A DNA stretch of 64,000 nt from Chlamydiia bacterium (lineage in GTDB: Bacteria > Chlamydiota > Chlamydiia > Chlamydiales > Simkaniaceae). Location: assembly GCA_030429605.1 (NCBI GenBank), contig JAUIEV010000002.1:186001-250000 (forward strand), read 5' to 3'. The position numbers were made by a program, and so were the translations under genes. Position 1 is the first letter of the stretch, and each line of letters begins with the position of its first letter. Below, in pieces: positions 16,640-25,720 of the stretch. The notes beneath the pieces were generated by a model. The model was not told the origin of the DNA. It saw only the letters and a program-made list of their open reading frames with translations, and did no database searches.

Positions 16640-19600
16640 CTATTGCTCGTATGACTTTGACAACACTTCATAGAGGTTTTCCGATAGCCCTTTTGTATCA
16701 AGCATTCGTCTGAGGTGAATTTCCATTTGTTTTTTTCGACCTGCATCCAATTTTCCATACATCTTAAATCCTCCTGCAACTCGTGCTGCAGCTGCTGGAT
16801 TAATTGTATCTAGTTTGAGAAGCATGTCAGCCATAAATTCATACCCGGAACCATCTTCCTTGTGAAAGTGCGGATAATTCTGAGAGAACATTCCAAGAAG
16901 TGATCTATTCATATTAGGAATAGTCATATCAAAATGAGGATCCTCTACAACTGCTTTTACTGTGTCGAGAGTAGACGAGAGAGAAGAAGCCGCAACAGCT
17001 ATAAGGTACTTATTAAAGGTCAAAAGATCGTCTTTTGCAAAGGAATAGAAATCTGAAAAAACCTCATCTTTTTCATCACCTTCCATATGCGTGATTTGCA
17101 TGAGAGCACCATACCGATCTGTCATGTTTTGCGCAGAATTATAGTGTGCACTCACCGTTTTAATATCACCTAAACGCCGAATAAGCGAGAGGAGGTATAG
17201 CTTCAGTTTTCTTTTTCCAACTTGCTCAAGATTTGGTTCATATGGAGCGTCAATCTGAATAGACGTGTACAGAGAACGAATCGTGTCTTGGTAGGTTGTA
17301 GCAATATAGTGAAGGAGCGCTTCACGCACTTCATGGATTGCATCAAAATCCACAGTTTCAAACTCCAAAGCGATCTCTGTCTCAGAAGGCAATGAAAGAG
17401 CAAAGGCTTTATACGCATTGTCATGTCTTTCATCTTCTAAAAGAGCTCCAAACGCACGGGTAAAGGCTTCACCTGCTATCTCTCTTCCTTCACGCTGATT
17501 AGTATTGATAGCTTCTCTCATTCTTCGCATTGCCAATTTTTGACCAGCTTCCCATTTTGCATAGCTATCAACTTCATGTGCCATGATATGTGCAAGATCC
17601 GACTCTTGCAGATCGTCATGCATGATAACAGGTGCTGAGAAATTTCTATTTAATGAAAAAACCGGTGGCTCAATAATATTCTCAAAAGAAAATGTGTGTT
17701 CTTGGTCAGTTAATTCGAGCACTTCTTCTCTCAGAATCTCCCCTTTTGGACCAATAAGAGCCATTGAGAAAGGCATATGGAATGGCTCTTGTTCACGCTC
17801 ATTCAATTTCTGCTGACGAACAATCAGATACGCTGTTCCAGTTGGCTCATCGTACTGTGTTTTCACTTCTAACAGTGGCGTGCCTTTTTGATGATACCAT
17901 CTTCTAAATTGCCCGAGGTCTCTTCCCGAAGCGACTTCCATTGCATGAATAAAATCCTCAGTTGTGACTGCCTGACCATCGTAGAGGGAGAAGTAGGTGT
18001 CCATTCCTTTTCGAAATCCTTCTTTCCCAAGGAGCGTATGAATCATTCGAATCACTTCAGCACCTTTGTCATACACCGTTGCTGTGTAAAAATTATTAAT
18101 CTCGATGTATGAGTCAGGTTTAATCGGATGAGATGTTGGTCCTGCATCTTCTGGAAATTGTCTGTTTCTTAAATCGAGAACGTCTTCAATTCTTTTCACG
18201 CCACGCGAATTCATATCAGAGGAAAACTCTTGATCTCTAAAGACCGTTAAACCTTCTTTGAGAGTTAACTGAAACCAATCTCGACATGTTATTCGATCTC
18301 CAGTCCAATTGTGGAAATACTCATGTGCAACCACCCCTTCCACTCGAAGGAAGTTAGCATCTGTCTCTGTTTGCGGATCTGCGAGAACACACGAAGTGTT
18401 AAAAATATTCAGCCCCTTATTTTCCATTGCACCGGCATTGAATGAATCAACAGCGACAATCATAAAAACATCGAGATCGTACTCAAGGCCAAAAACATCC
18501 TCATCCCACTTCATAGATTTTTTAAGAGATTCCATCGCATAGGATAACCGTGGGAGATATTTATTCTCTGAATAGATACGAAGAGGAATAACTCGGCCAG
18601 ACGACGTTGTAAACGTATCTTCAATGTATTCAAGATTTCCACCGACGAGAGCAAAAAGGTATGCAGGTTTTGGAAACGGATCTTCCCATACGGCATAGTG
18701 TTTTCCATCAGATGCATCTCCAGAATCAATACAGTTCCCATTCGATAAGAGTACCGGATAGAGAGATTTATCCCCGATAATCTTAGTCGTAAACTTTGCC
18801 ATGACATCCGGTCTATCAAGGTAATAGGTAATACGGCGAAACCCTTCCGGTTCGTTTTGCGTGCAAAACATCCCACTGGACATATACAGTCCTTCGAGCC
18901 GAGAGTTTGCACTTGGGTTTAATGTGTTCACAATTTCAAGACTACACTCTGGAGGAAGATTATGTATGGTGAGTTCTTTTTCATTGACTTCATAAGATGC
19001 TTTTTCACCATTAATTGTTACGGAATGTAACTCAATATCTTCTCCATGAAGTACTAAAGAGGTTGCTCCACTCAGCTGATTGACAAGCTGCATCGTATTC
19101 GTGACTTTCGTATTCTTTTCATCGAGGTCAAACGTAAGATGAACATCTGTCACTGTAAAATCAGGTTTTCGGTAGTCTTTTAAAAATGTGGTTTTGTAAC
19201 TCATGATACTCCGAATACTTTGTATGAATGCTTTTGTTTTCTCTATTACTAATGAATGTCCCGCAATAAATGGATGCCGCGCACGGACAACTTCATGTGT
19301 ATGAGGTGTATTTAGCTTTGTTTCCTCAACCAATACCTTACCATCATGTGGACCTTTAAGAAAAGGGTTCCATCCTTTTGATCCAGCAATGACAAGTACA
19401 GGGTATCCTTCTGGATAGTGCCCAAGTTGTACAAGATGACTCTCTGAGAGGCACTGCAATTGTTTTCCAGACTTTGTTCCTAAAATGAAGCGAGATGGAG
19501 GAAAGGAGCGAAGTTTTCTTGCAAATGCAGATCCTCGGTTTGGCGGGGCAATAAGAGTTGAGGTGCCTGAAAACCCACGTCCTTGAAAAGGCTGTGTATC

Positions 19601-19900
19601 CATGGCTGCTCGAAGAACGAGCGCTCCCATTGAATGGGTGACAAAATGAAGTGGTTCTTCTTGATGCCGTTGAGAGGTGTTCTCGACATATGCAGCAAGT
19701 GTTTTACCATGTTCTTCAATAGTTTTTGATCTTGAGGAATAATCGAATAGATAGACAGTATGGCCAGATTTTGTCAGTTCTTTTTGCATTCTACTGAAGG
19801 AGCGAGATGTACGAAGAAATCCGTGGACGCAGATGACTACATCTGCTGATACACATGTGTGTAGGACAAGCACTATAAGATAGAAAAAATATTTATACAT
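16640..19900 (-). CDS. pepN: secreted lipase/esterase domain fused to aminopeptidase N
   Basis: One open frame of 1086 residues with two enzymes. Residues 1-19 are a signal peptide (MYKYFFYLIVLVLHTCVSA). Residues 20-230 are an alpha/beta-hydrolase of the lipase class 2 type: oxyanion HGF at 26-28, nucleophile elbow THSMG at 88-92, an Asp in GPHDGKV near 188 and a His in AGHSLV near 218. From Met233 (MSYKTTFLKDY) the rest is a complete M1 aminopeptidase N of E. coli type: GAMEN near 490, HEYFHN near 525 with the third zinc ligand in LKEGL near 548. A GGAG four bases before the ATG at 19204 could also give a separate cytosolic PepN. The first in-frame start is TTG at 19915; ATG 19900 is preferred. 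Confidence 0.88.
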   Translation of the reverse strand: MYKYFFYLIVLVLHTCVSADVVICVHGFLRTSRSFSRMQKELTKSGHTVYLFDYSSRSKTIEEHGKTLAAYVENTSQRHQEEPLHFVTHSMGALVLRAAMDTQPFQGRGFSGTSTLIAPPNRGSAFARKLRSFPPSRFILGTKSGKQLQCLSESHLVQLGHYPEGYPVLVIAGSKGWNPFLKGPHDGKVLVEETKLNTPHTHEVVRARHPFIAGHSLVIEKTKAFIQSIRSIMSYKTTFLKDYRKPDFTVTDVHLTFDLDEKNTKVTNTMQLVNQLSGATSLVLHGEDIELHSVTINGEKASYEVNEKELTIHNLPPECSLEIVNTLNPSANSRLEGLYMSSGMFCTQNEPEGFRRITYYLDRPDVMAKFTTKIIGDKSLYPVLLSNGNCIDSGDASDGKHYAVWEDPFPKPAYLFALVGGNLEYIEDTFTTSSGRVIPLRIYSENKYLPRLSYAMESLKKSMKWDEDVFGLEYDLDVFMIVAVDSFNAGAMENKGLNIFNTSCVLADPQTETDANFLRVEGVVAHEYFHNWTGDRITCRDWFQLTLKEGLTVFRDQEFSSDMNSRGVKRIEDVLDLRNRQFPEDAGPTSHPIKPDSYIEINNFYTATVYDKGAEVIRMIHTLLGKEGFRKGMDTYFSLYDGQAVTTEDFIHAMEVASGRDLGQFRRWYHQKGTPLLEVKTQYDEPTGTAYLIVRQQKLNEREQEPFHMPFSMALIGPKGEILREEVLELTDQEHTFSFENIIEPPVFSLNRNFSAPVIMHDDLQESDLAHIMAHEVDSYAKWEAGQKLAMRRMREAINTNQREGREIAGEAFTRAFGALLEDERHDNAYKAFALSLPSETEIALEFETVDFDAIHEVREALLHYIATTYQDTIRSLYTSIQIDAPYEPNLEQVGKRKLKLYLLSLIRRLGDIKTVSAHYNSAQNMTDRYGALMQITHMEGDEKDEVFSDFYSFAKDDLLTFNKYLIAVAASSLSSTLDTVKAVVEDPHFDMTIPNMNRSLLGMFSQNYPHFHKEDGSGYEFMADMLLKLDTINPAAAARVAGGFKMYGKLDAGRKKQMEIHLRRMLDTKGLSENLYEVLSKSYEQ

Positions 19901-19943
19901 ATGTAGAATATACAAATCGAAAGTATAAAAAAAAAGTGGTATT

Positions 19944-20840
19944 TTGACTTATTTCATTGCGTTTTTCGTTCTTTGTTCATCTGCACTCAACGCACATTTC
20001 TTTATTCATTTGGATGTTAATCGAACGATTATTTCAAAAGATTGCACACAATCTTACTCAACTGAAGATTTTGTGAATCTATGCCTCGCCAAAGAAGTCA
20101 AAAAGTGCTGGAATTCATCTCTTTCTGAACCAATTGACTTTTACACCTACGTGTATACACATCTTCTTCCCGGGTCGAGAAAAAACCGTGAACTTCGAAA
20201 AAAAAGAAGAGATGTCATTCACAATTTTATGCACCTCTTTTCAAAGCAGTTTCCGAGTGAATCTCGTCGTCTTCAAAAGCGATACAACGAATCAATTTGT
20301 GCTGTTGAAAAAAACGACTCTGCACTCTTTCCTTCGTTTTATGAACTCGTAGACCATCTTTCAGGACACAATGATTCGTTCACTATTTTTTTTCGTACAT
20401 TCGGAAATGATTTAGATTGGGTTACACAACAAGTGAAATCCAGGTATCCTGAAGCTAGAATTCCAATGGTTCTTTCAAAAAGCGGTTGTTTTATTCATGA
20501 AGGGAAAGAAATAACTCTCAGAGAGCTGTATACTCTTGGAATGAAACATACATTTGTCGCAGTTCAGGATGATTTCTCCTATTGGAATAGTCACAACGAA
20601 AAGTCCTCCTTTGGCAAAATCATGCCAATAGATGAAACGCATACCTGTTTGTTTTTCGATGACAATATCGATGAGGCGAATGAGCAAACAAATATAGTCT
20701 ATCCGGTTGATATACATACGAGCACTCCATGCTCTCTTTTCGAGCACATACATAACGGTTCTATTGTGCGTGTAAATACACTTGATGCACTTATGAATGA
20801 GCGTTTTTTTATTGAAAAATTACATATAGCCAGTAATTAA
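19944..20840 (+). CDS. secreted HAD-like protein of protist-like type
   Basis: A 298-residue protein with a signal peptide (MTYFIAFFVLCSSALNA) starting at a TTG codon. The mature part begins with FFIHLDVNRTII, an HAD motif I in which the second Asp is replaced by Asn (D24-V-N26-R-T28). IFFRTFGND near residue 150 fits motif II, and LFFDDN near residue 232 fits the acidic motif IV. Proteins with a similar opening (HxDVNxTI) occur, as I recall, in protists. Phosphatase activity is uncertain because of the Asn. It faces away from the pepN fusion gene by 43 bases and lies 31 bases before the exporter operon. Confidence 0.55.
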   Translation: MTYFIAFFVLCSSALNAHFFIHLDVNRTIISKDCTQSYSTEDFVNLCLAKEVKKCWNSSLSEPIDFYTYVYTHLLPGSRKNRELRKKRRDVIHNFMHLFSKQFPSESRRLQKRYNESICAVEKNDSALFPSFYELVDHLSGHNDSFTIFFRTFGNDLDWVTQQVKSRYPEARIPMVLSKSGCFIHEGKEITLRELYTLGMKHTFVAVQDDFSYWNSHNEKSSFGKIMPIDETHTCLFFDDNIDEANEQTNIVYPVDIHTSTPCSLFEHIHNGSIVRVNTLDALMNERFFIEKLHIASN

Positions 20841-20871
20841 AAATAAATATATATAGTCGTACAGGGTACAA

Positions 20872-21939
20872 TTGGGGAACTGTGCGGTGATTCGAAAGAT
20901 ATTTCTTCCTCTCATTGCTGCGATGGGAGTTTTTTTTGCTATTACAATGGTTGTTATTGGTCGTGAAAAGCCACCTGAACCCCCTATCGAGTTTCCCCCT
21001 CCAACTCCACCTTATACAAGTTTTATTGCCGGTGCCGGTGTTGTTGAAGCGAGCAGTGAAAACATTGAAATAGGCGCTCCTTTTCCAGAAATTGTATCCA
21101 GAGTATTTGTTCATTCAGGAGTGTACGTCAAACCTGGTGCCCCTCTTTTTTCACTCGACACCTCTCAACTTCAAAAGAAGAAAAAGGAAAACGAAGATGC
21201 ACTATTGAAAGCCATGAATGAGTATACAAAAATGCTGCATGAACCCCGCAGAGAGGAAGTTCCTCCTGCAGTGGCTGCAATGGAAGCGGCAAAAGCTGAA
21301 TACGAAAATGCGCTAGACCAATATAAAATTATCGCCTCAATTGCAGACTCAAGAGCTCTTTCTAAAAGCATTCGAGACGAAAAAAGAAACGCTCTTGCGG
21401 CAGCCAAAGCTCGTTTTGATGAAGCAAAAGGAAATCTAACTTTATTGCAATCCGGAGCATGGGTGCGTGATCTGGAAATTCAAAAAGCAGCAGTCACTGA
21501 AGCAGAATCAAGGCTTGAATCAACACAAAACGAAATACGCCGTTCTACCATTCGAGCACCATTTGAAGGCCGGATTCTCCAAATGAACGCACGTGTAGGC
21601 GAACTTACTTCAGAGATAACCAAATCAAAGCCTCTTCTTATTTTTGGCGTAACAAATCCCCTATATATTCGTGTTGATATAGATCAGGATGAGGCATGGA
21701 GATTTGAACCAAATACAAAAGCAACAGCATTTGTTCGCGGAAATAGTAAGATATCAATCCCACTCGAATACGTTCGTACCGAACCTCTTGTTATCCCCAA
21801 AAAATCATATACTGGTGATTCATTTGAGCGAATTGATACGCGAGTACTTCAAGCAGTGTATAAATTTAATCCAAAAAAGTATCCCGTCTATGTTGGACTC
21901 ATCATGGATGTATATATTGAGGCAAAACCAATCAGATGA
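20872..21939 (+). CDS. HlyD/MacA-type membrane-fusion adaptor
   Basis: Periplasmic adaptor of a tripartite exporter, 355 residues from a TTG, with a GTG at 20887 as an alternative start. An N-terminal membrane anchor (IFLPLIAAMGVFFAITMVVI) is followed by a proline-rich linker, the first lipoyl half (EIVSRVFVHSGVYVKPGAPL), a long coiled-coil hairpin (about residues 100-215, rich in Ala, Glu and Lys) and the second lipoyl half (STIRAPFEGRILQMNARVGE). The stop overlaps the next start by four bases. With the three following genes it forms a MacAB-TolC or DevBCA-like system. Confidence 0.88.
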   Translation: MGNCAVIRKIFLPLIAAMGVFFAITMVVIGREKPPEPPIEFPPPTPPYTSFIAGAGVVEASSENIEIGAPFPEIVSRVFVHSGVYVKPGAPLFSLDTSQLQKKKKENEDALLKAMNEYTKMLHEPRREEVPPAVAAMEAAKAEYENALDQYKIIASIADSRALSKSIRDEKRNALAAAKARFDEAKGNLTLLQSGAWVRDLEIQKAAVTEAESRLESTQNEIRRSTIRAPFEGRILQMNARVGELTSEITKSKPLLIFGVTNPLYIRVDIDQDEAWRFEPNTKATAFVRGNSKISIPLEYVRTEPLVIPKKSYTGDSFERIDTRVLQAVYKFNPKKYPVYVGLIMDVYIEAKPIR

Positions 21940-23336
21940 AAAAATCGATTTCACTTTTGATCCTTTTTCTTTCATCTTGCAGTGTTGGCCCAAAATACAC
22001 ACAGCCAACAATTGAGACTGCAGCCCATTTTATTAATGATCCCATATCAAGTGGTAGTATTGACCTCTCAAAGTGGTGGCAACAATTTAATGATGAAGAA
22101 TTGTCAACGCTCATTAAAGAAGGATGCCTACATAATTTTGATATGAGAGTCTCTCTTGAACGAGTTTTTCGAGCTCGAGCGCTCTATGTGCAGGACAGGG
22201 GTGATTTCTTTCCAACCGTCGATGCAGTTGGTGCTGTGAAACGGGAGCGCTTTTCCCAGGAACTTTTTGATTCACCTTTTCTTGGTCCCCCTGTGCAAAG
22301 TTTCTACCAACTTGGATTTGATGCTTCATGGGAAATAGACCTCTTTGGAAAAGTGAAAAACAGTGTCGCTGCAGCGAAAGCTGAAATAGGTTCAGCCCAA
22401 GAGGATTTGCGCGACACATACATCACAGCAACTGCTGAGATTGCTAAAACGTATTTCGAATTCAGAGCTCTTCAGCATCAGGTTTTCAATGTAAAAAAAC
22501 AAATCGAGCTCTTTAAGACAGAAGCGTCCCTTCAAGAAGAGCTTTATGCATCCGGATACATTAATAGAGCACAGCTTGAGACAACTTTTGGCGCTTTAGC
22601 AACTCTTCGCTCAGAGCTTCCGGTTCTTGAAAAAGATCTAAATCAATCGTTGTATGCTCTCGCTATTTTGGTTGGAAAAAGGCCTGACGAACTCCTCTAT
22701 CTTCTGAATACATCTTCACCGCTTCCTTCTGTAAAAGATCCTATACCTACAATGCTTCCGTCCGAGCTCCTGCAAAGAAGACCGGATGTGAGACAGGCAG
22801 AAAGAAATCTTGCTGCTGCAACGGCTCGTATTGGTGTTGCTGTTGCAGACCTTTTTCCAAGAGTTTCTCTTACCGGCTCCTTTCACCAAGAGTCCAGCGA
22901 GTCGTCGGAGCTCTTCAATACACAGGCCAAAGCATGGAATATTGGGCCGAGCGTCCGCTGGCCAGTATTAACATTTGGCAGAGTCCGCGCAAATATCAAG
23001 GTCAAGACGTTTGAACAAAAAGAAGCAATGGATTTGTATGAGAAAGCTGTATTTTCTGCGCTTCAAGATGTTGAGAGTTCATTAACCGGATACCAAAATG
23101 CTGAGCAAACAGCTGCATTTCAAGCGCAGGCCGTTTTGGCAATAGAGCAAAAACTTTCTCTCATAAACGCACAGTATGATGCAGGGTATATCTCATATAT
23201 TGAACTGCTTGAAATACGCCGCTCCTCTCTTGAAGAAGAGCGGAAGCTCCTTGAGGCCGTTCAACGTAAGTTAACAGGTCTCGTCACATTGTATAAAGCG
23301 CTTGGAGGTGATTGGGAATGCTCCTCTATGCCATAA
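21936..23336 (+). CDS. outer-membrane efflux lipoprotein, NodT/OprM family
   Basis: TolC-type channel of 466 residues. The signal peptide ends in a lipobox (LILFLSSC), so the mature protein is probably an acylated lipoprotein. The NodT-type start VGPKYTQP, then WWQQFNDEELSTLI, the repeat pattern LLQRRPDVRQAERNLAAATARIGVAVADLFPRVSL (split across residues 265-305) and WPVLTFGRVRANI are classic. The two halves show the internal duplication of the family. It overlaps the adaptor by four bases (ATGA) and the permease by about 19. Confidence 0.92.
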   Translation: MKKSISLLILFLSSCSVGPKYTQPTIETAAHFINDPISSGSIDLSKWWQQFNDEELSTLIKEGCLHNFDMRVSLERVFRARALYVQDRGDFFPTVDAVGAVKRERFSQELFDSPFLGPPVQSFYQLGFDASWEIDLFGKVKNSVAAAKAEIGSAQEDLRDTYITATAEIAKTYFEFRALQHQVFNVKKQIELFKTEASLQEELYASGYINRAQLETTFGALATLRSELPVLEKDLNQSLYALAILVGKRPDELLYLLNTSSPLPSVKDPIPTMLPSELLQRRPDVRQAERNLAAATARIGVAVADLFPRVSLTGSFHQESSESSELFNTQAKAWNIGPSVRWPVLTFGRVRANIKVKTFEQKEAMDLYEKAVFSALQDVESSLTGYQNAEQTAAFQAQAVLAIEQKLSLINAQYDAGYISYIELLEIRRSSLEEERKLLEAVQRKLTGLVTLYKALGGDWECSSMP

Positions 23337-24457
23337 AAATGCTGATGGGAGATAGAGCAAAATACATCGGGATTATAATAGGTCTTTCATTTGCTTCTTT
23401 TATCATTGTACAACAAGCTTCCATCTTTGCGGGACTTATGTCGCGAACATACGGTCTGATAACAGATACAAGACAGCCGAATATCTGGGTTGTGGACAAG
23501 CAGCTACAAGAGATTAATGATGCTAAGCCCCTAAAGACAACACAAATCTACAGAGTCCGAAGTATCGACGGAGTTAAATGGGCTGTTCCTTTTTACAAGG
23601 GAGTCATCAAGGCAAAACTCAAAAATGGAAATTACCAGTCATGTGTTTTTTTAGGAATTGACGACGCAACCCTTATTGGAGGACCTCCAAGAATGATTGA
23701 GGGGTCCTTAACTGATTTACGAACACCCGATGCAGTAATAGTAAACGACGTGGGTGCATCCAAACAATTATCTATAGACGATACTCCCTTACAAGTTGGA
23801 GATCAATTAGAACTGAATGACAACAGAGCAGTTGTCGTTGGAAAATGTAGAGTCACAAGAACCTTCCAAACGCAACCTGTTATCTATACAACGTTTAATC
23901 GAGCAATCACTTTTGCCCCACAAGAGAGAAAAGTGCTATCTTTTGTCCTTGCCCACTCTGAAGATGGACTGGATCCAAAAGACGTCTGCCGACGCATTGA
24001 ACAAGTGACCGGTTTAGCGGCTTATACACAAGATGAATTTATCAAATTAACCATTGACTACTACATGAAAAAAACGGGCATTCCGCTCAATTTTGGTGTA
24101 GCAGTTCTCTTGGGCTTTATTATCGGCACTGTGATTTCTGGACAAACCTTCTATAATTTCACTTTAGATAACCTCAGATATTTAGGGACGTTTAAAGCAA
24201 TGGGCGTCACAAATGCAACCCTGACAAAAATGACTCTTCTTCAGGCCATCATTGTAGGTGGAATTGGATGGGGAATAGGTATCGGTGCTGCATCCCTTTT
24301 TGGGTTTTATACACTGAATACAGAGCTCTCCTTTCTACTCCCATGGCAGCTCTTTCTGTTGAGTGGCGCTACTATGTTTTTTATCTGCATGTTTGCAGCA
24401 CTTATAAGTCTTTGGAAGGTATTTAAGCTTGATCCTGCAATTGTATTTAGGAGTTAA
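23318..24457 (+). CDS. ABC exporter permease, FtsX/DevC-like
   Basis: A 379-residue inner-membrane protein with one N-terminal helix (YIGIIIGLSFASFIIVQQAS), a large periplasmic domain (residues 45-250) and three C-terminal helices, the MacB/FtsX/DevC layout. Its size and the RAKYIGIIIG start fit the DevC type, which works with a HlyD adaptor. The ATG at 23318 is preferred because GGAGG lies nine bases upstream. It overlaps the efflux lipoprotein gene by 19 bases and is followed after three bases by the ATPase. Confidence 0.85.
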   Translation: MLLYAIKMLMGDRAKYIGIIIGLSFASFIIVQQASIFAGLMSRTYGLITDTRQPNIWVVDKQLQEINDAKPLKTTQIYRVRSIDGVKWAVPFYKGVIKAKLKNGNYQSCVFLGIDDATLIGGPPRMIEGSLTDLRTPDAVIVNDVGASKQLSIDDTPLQVGDQLELNDNRAVVVGKCRVTRTFQTQPVIYTTFNRAITFAPQERKVLSFVLAHSEDGLDPKDVCRRIEQVTGLAAYTQDEFIKLTIDYYMKKTGIPLNFGVAVLLGFIIGTVISGQTFYNFTLDNLRYLGTFKAMGVTNATLTKMTLLQAIIVGGIGWGIGIGAASLFGFYTLNTELSFLLPWQLFLLSGATMFFICMFAALISLWKVFKLDPAIVFRS

Positions 24458-24460
24458 AGA

Positions 24461-25135
24461 ATGACAGCTGTTTCTTGCAAAGGAGTGACAAAAACATTCG
24501 GAGAAGGATCTGCTGCAGTACAAGCACTTCGTGGCGTTGACCTAGAGGTAAAAGAGGGAGAGCTTCTTCTTATTGTTGGACCCTCAGGCTCTGGAAAAAC
24601 AACCCTAATCTCCATAATAGCTGGAATTTTGCATCATGATGGTGGAGAGTGTACATTGCTTGGAGAAGATATTCACGGAATGCACAACGGACAAAAAGGT
24701 GCATTTCGCGGAAAAAACATTGGTTTTGTTTTTCAAGCTTTTAACCTTATTCCAATGCTCACGGCAGCAGAAAATGTCTCAATCCCCCTTTTACTGAATG
24801 GTGTCTCACGCCACGATGCACTGAAAAAAGCTGAGGGTTTTTTGGAAAATTTCGGAATGAAAGATAAAATTAATGCCTATCCATCAGAGCTATCCGGTGG
24901 TCAACAACAAAGAGTTGCTGTTGCTCGTGCATGTATTCACGACCCTAAAATTATTGTTTGTGATGAACCAACAAGCGCACTCGACGCAGAAACCGGATCA
25001 CATGTCATGGAAGTACTCCGAGAGTACGTTTTGAAAGATAATAGAGCTCTTATTGTCGTAACACACGATTCACGAATCTTTTCCTACGGAGACAGGATCG
25101 TCCACGTAGAAGACGGCGTCATTAAGGAGGGGTAA
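24461..25135 (+). CDS. ABC exporter ATPase, LolD/MacB/DevA-like
   Basis: The energy-coupling subunit of the exporter: 224 residues with Walker A GPSGSGKTT near residue 40, Q-loop VFQAFNLIPML, signature LSGGQQQRVAVARA near residue 143 and Walker B IIVCDEPTSALD. This is the MacB/LolD/FtsE group. It is the last gene of the adaptor-channel-permease-ATPase operon. Its 3' end overlaps the convergent YkgJ gene by 66 bases. Confidence 0.93.
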   Translation: MTAVSCKGVTKTFGEGSAAVQALRGVDLEVKEGELLLIVGPSGSGKTTLISIIAGILHHDGGECTLLGEDIHGMHNGQKGAFRGKNIGFVFQAFNLIPMLTAAENVSIPLLLNGVSRHDALKKAEGFLENFGMKDKINAYPSELSGGQQQRVAVARACIHDPKIIVCDEPTSALDAETGSHVMEVLREYVLKDNRALIVVTHDSRIFSYGDRIVHVEDGVIKEG

Positions 25136-25720
25136 AGGAGCACTTTTCTTCTCATACTCTTTTTCATACTCTGAAACAACGTTTGCATACTCTTTTTTTC
25201 TTGCGAAAAACCAATATCCACATCCTTTCAAAAGCTTGGGATAGCCAAAAATTTCGACAATGGGCCAATCACGACAGATAATTGGCCGCGTTGAATACTC
25301 TGCACAAGATCCATCCTCCTGAAGGTTTTTACACCCAAGCAGATAGTACTCATACTTTCCACTTTTATAGAATGTGTTACTTCGAGGAAAAAAATTGTGT
25401 ACTTGGAACATCCAGAATCTTTGAAACCATTCAAACGGACCTTTTCTTTTGCGCATGGTGATCGCATAGCAGCAATTCCCTCTTTTTTTGCAAGATCCAA
25501 TCCTTTGAAAAGGAGGCTTTACTATAAAACGAGCTATCTTTTTTGCTCCTTGGTCTAGGAAGACAAATGGTAAAAGAACCAATCGGACTGATTTTGCAAT
25601 AAAACGAGGAAGCCATTTGTGTGGATACGAGACGGGTGGCTCAGGTGGAGAAGAGCGATACCCTATTTCTTCGGTGATTTCAGCTAAGGTTTTGTTTAAT
25701 AATGAATCCTTGGTACCCAT
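25070..25720 (-). CDS. YkgJ-type cysteine-cluster protein (UPF0153)
   Basis: A 216-residue protein with the metal-binding cysteine pattern of the YkgJ family: CKKRGNCC near residue 75, and GCKNLQEDGSCAEYSTRPIICRDWP around residues 130-155. These proteins are thought to bind zinc or an Fe-S cluster; their function is unsettled. The N-terminal half has a proline-rich and hydrophobic stretch (FIAKSVRLVLLPFVFL). Its start lies inside the TylF gene (41-base overlap) and its end runs 66 bases into the convergent ABC ATPase gene, a long convergent overlap. Confidence 0.8.
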   Translation of the reverse strand: MGTKDSLLNKTLAEITEEIGYRSSPPEPPVSYPHKWLPRFIAKSVRLVLLPFVFLDQGAKKIARFIVKPPFQRIGSCKKRGNCCYAITMRKRKGPFEWFQRFWMFQVHNFFPRSNTFYKSGKYEYYLLGCKNLQEDGSCAEYSTRPIICRDWPIVEIFGYPKLLKGCGYWFFARKKEYANVVSEYEKEYEKKSAPLPLLNDAVFYVDDPVSVGKDS

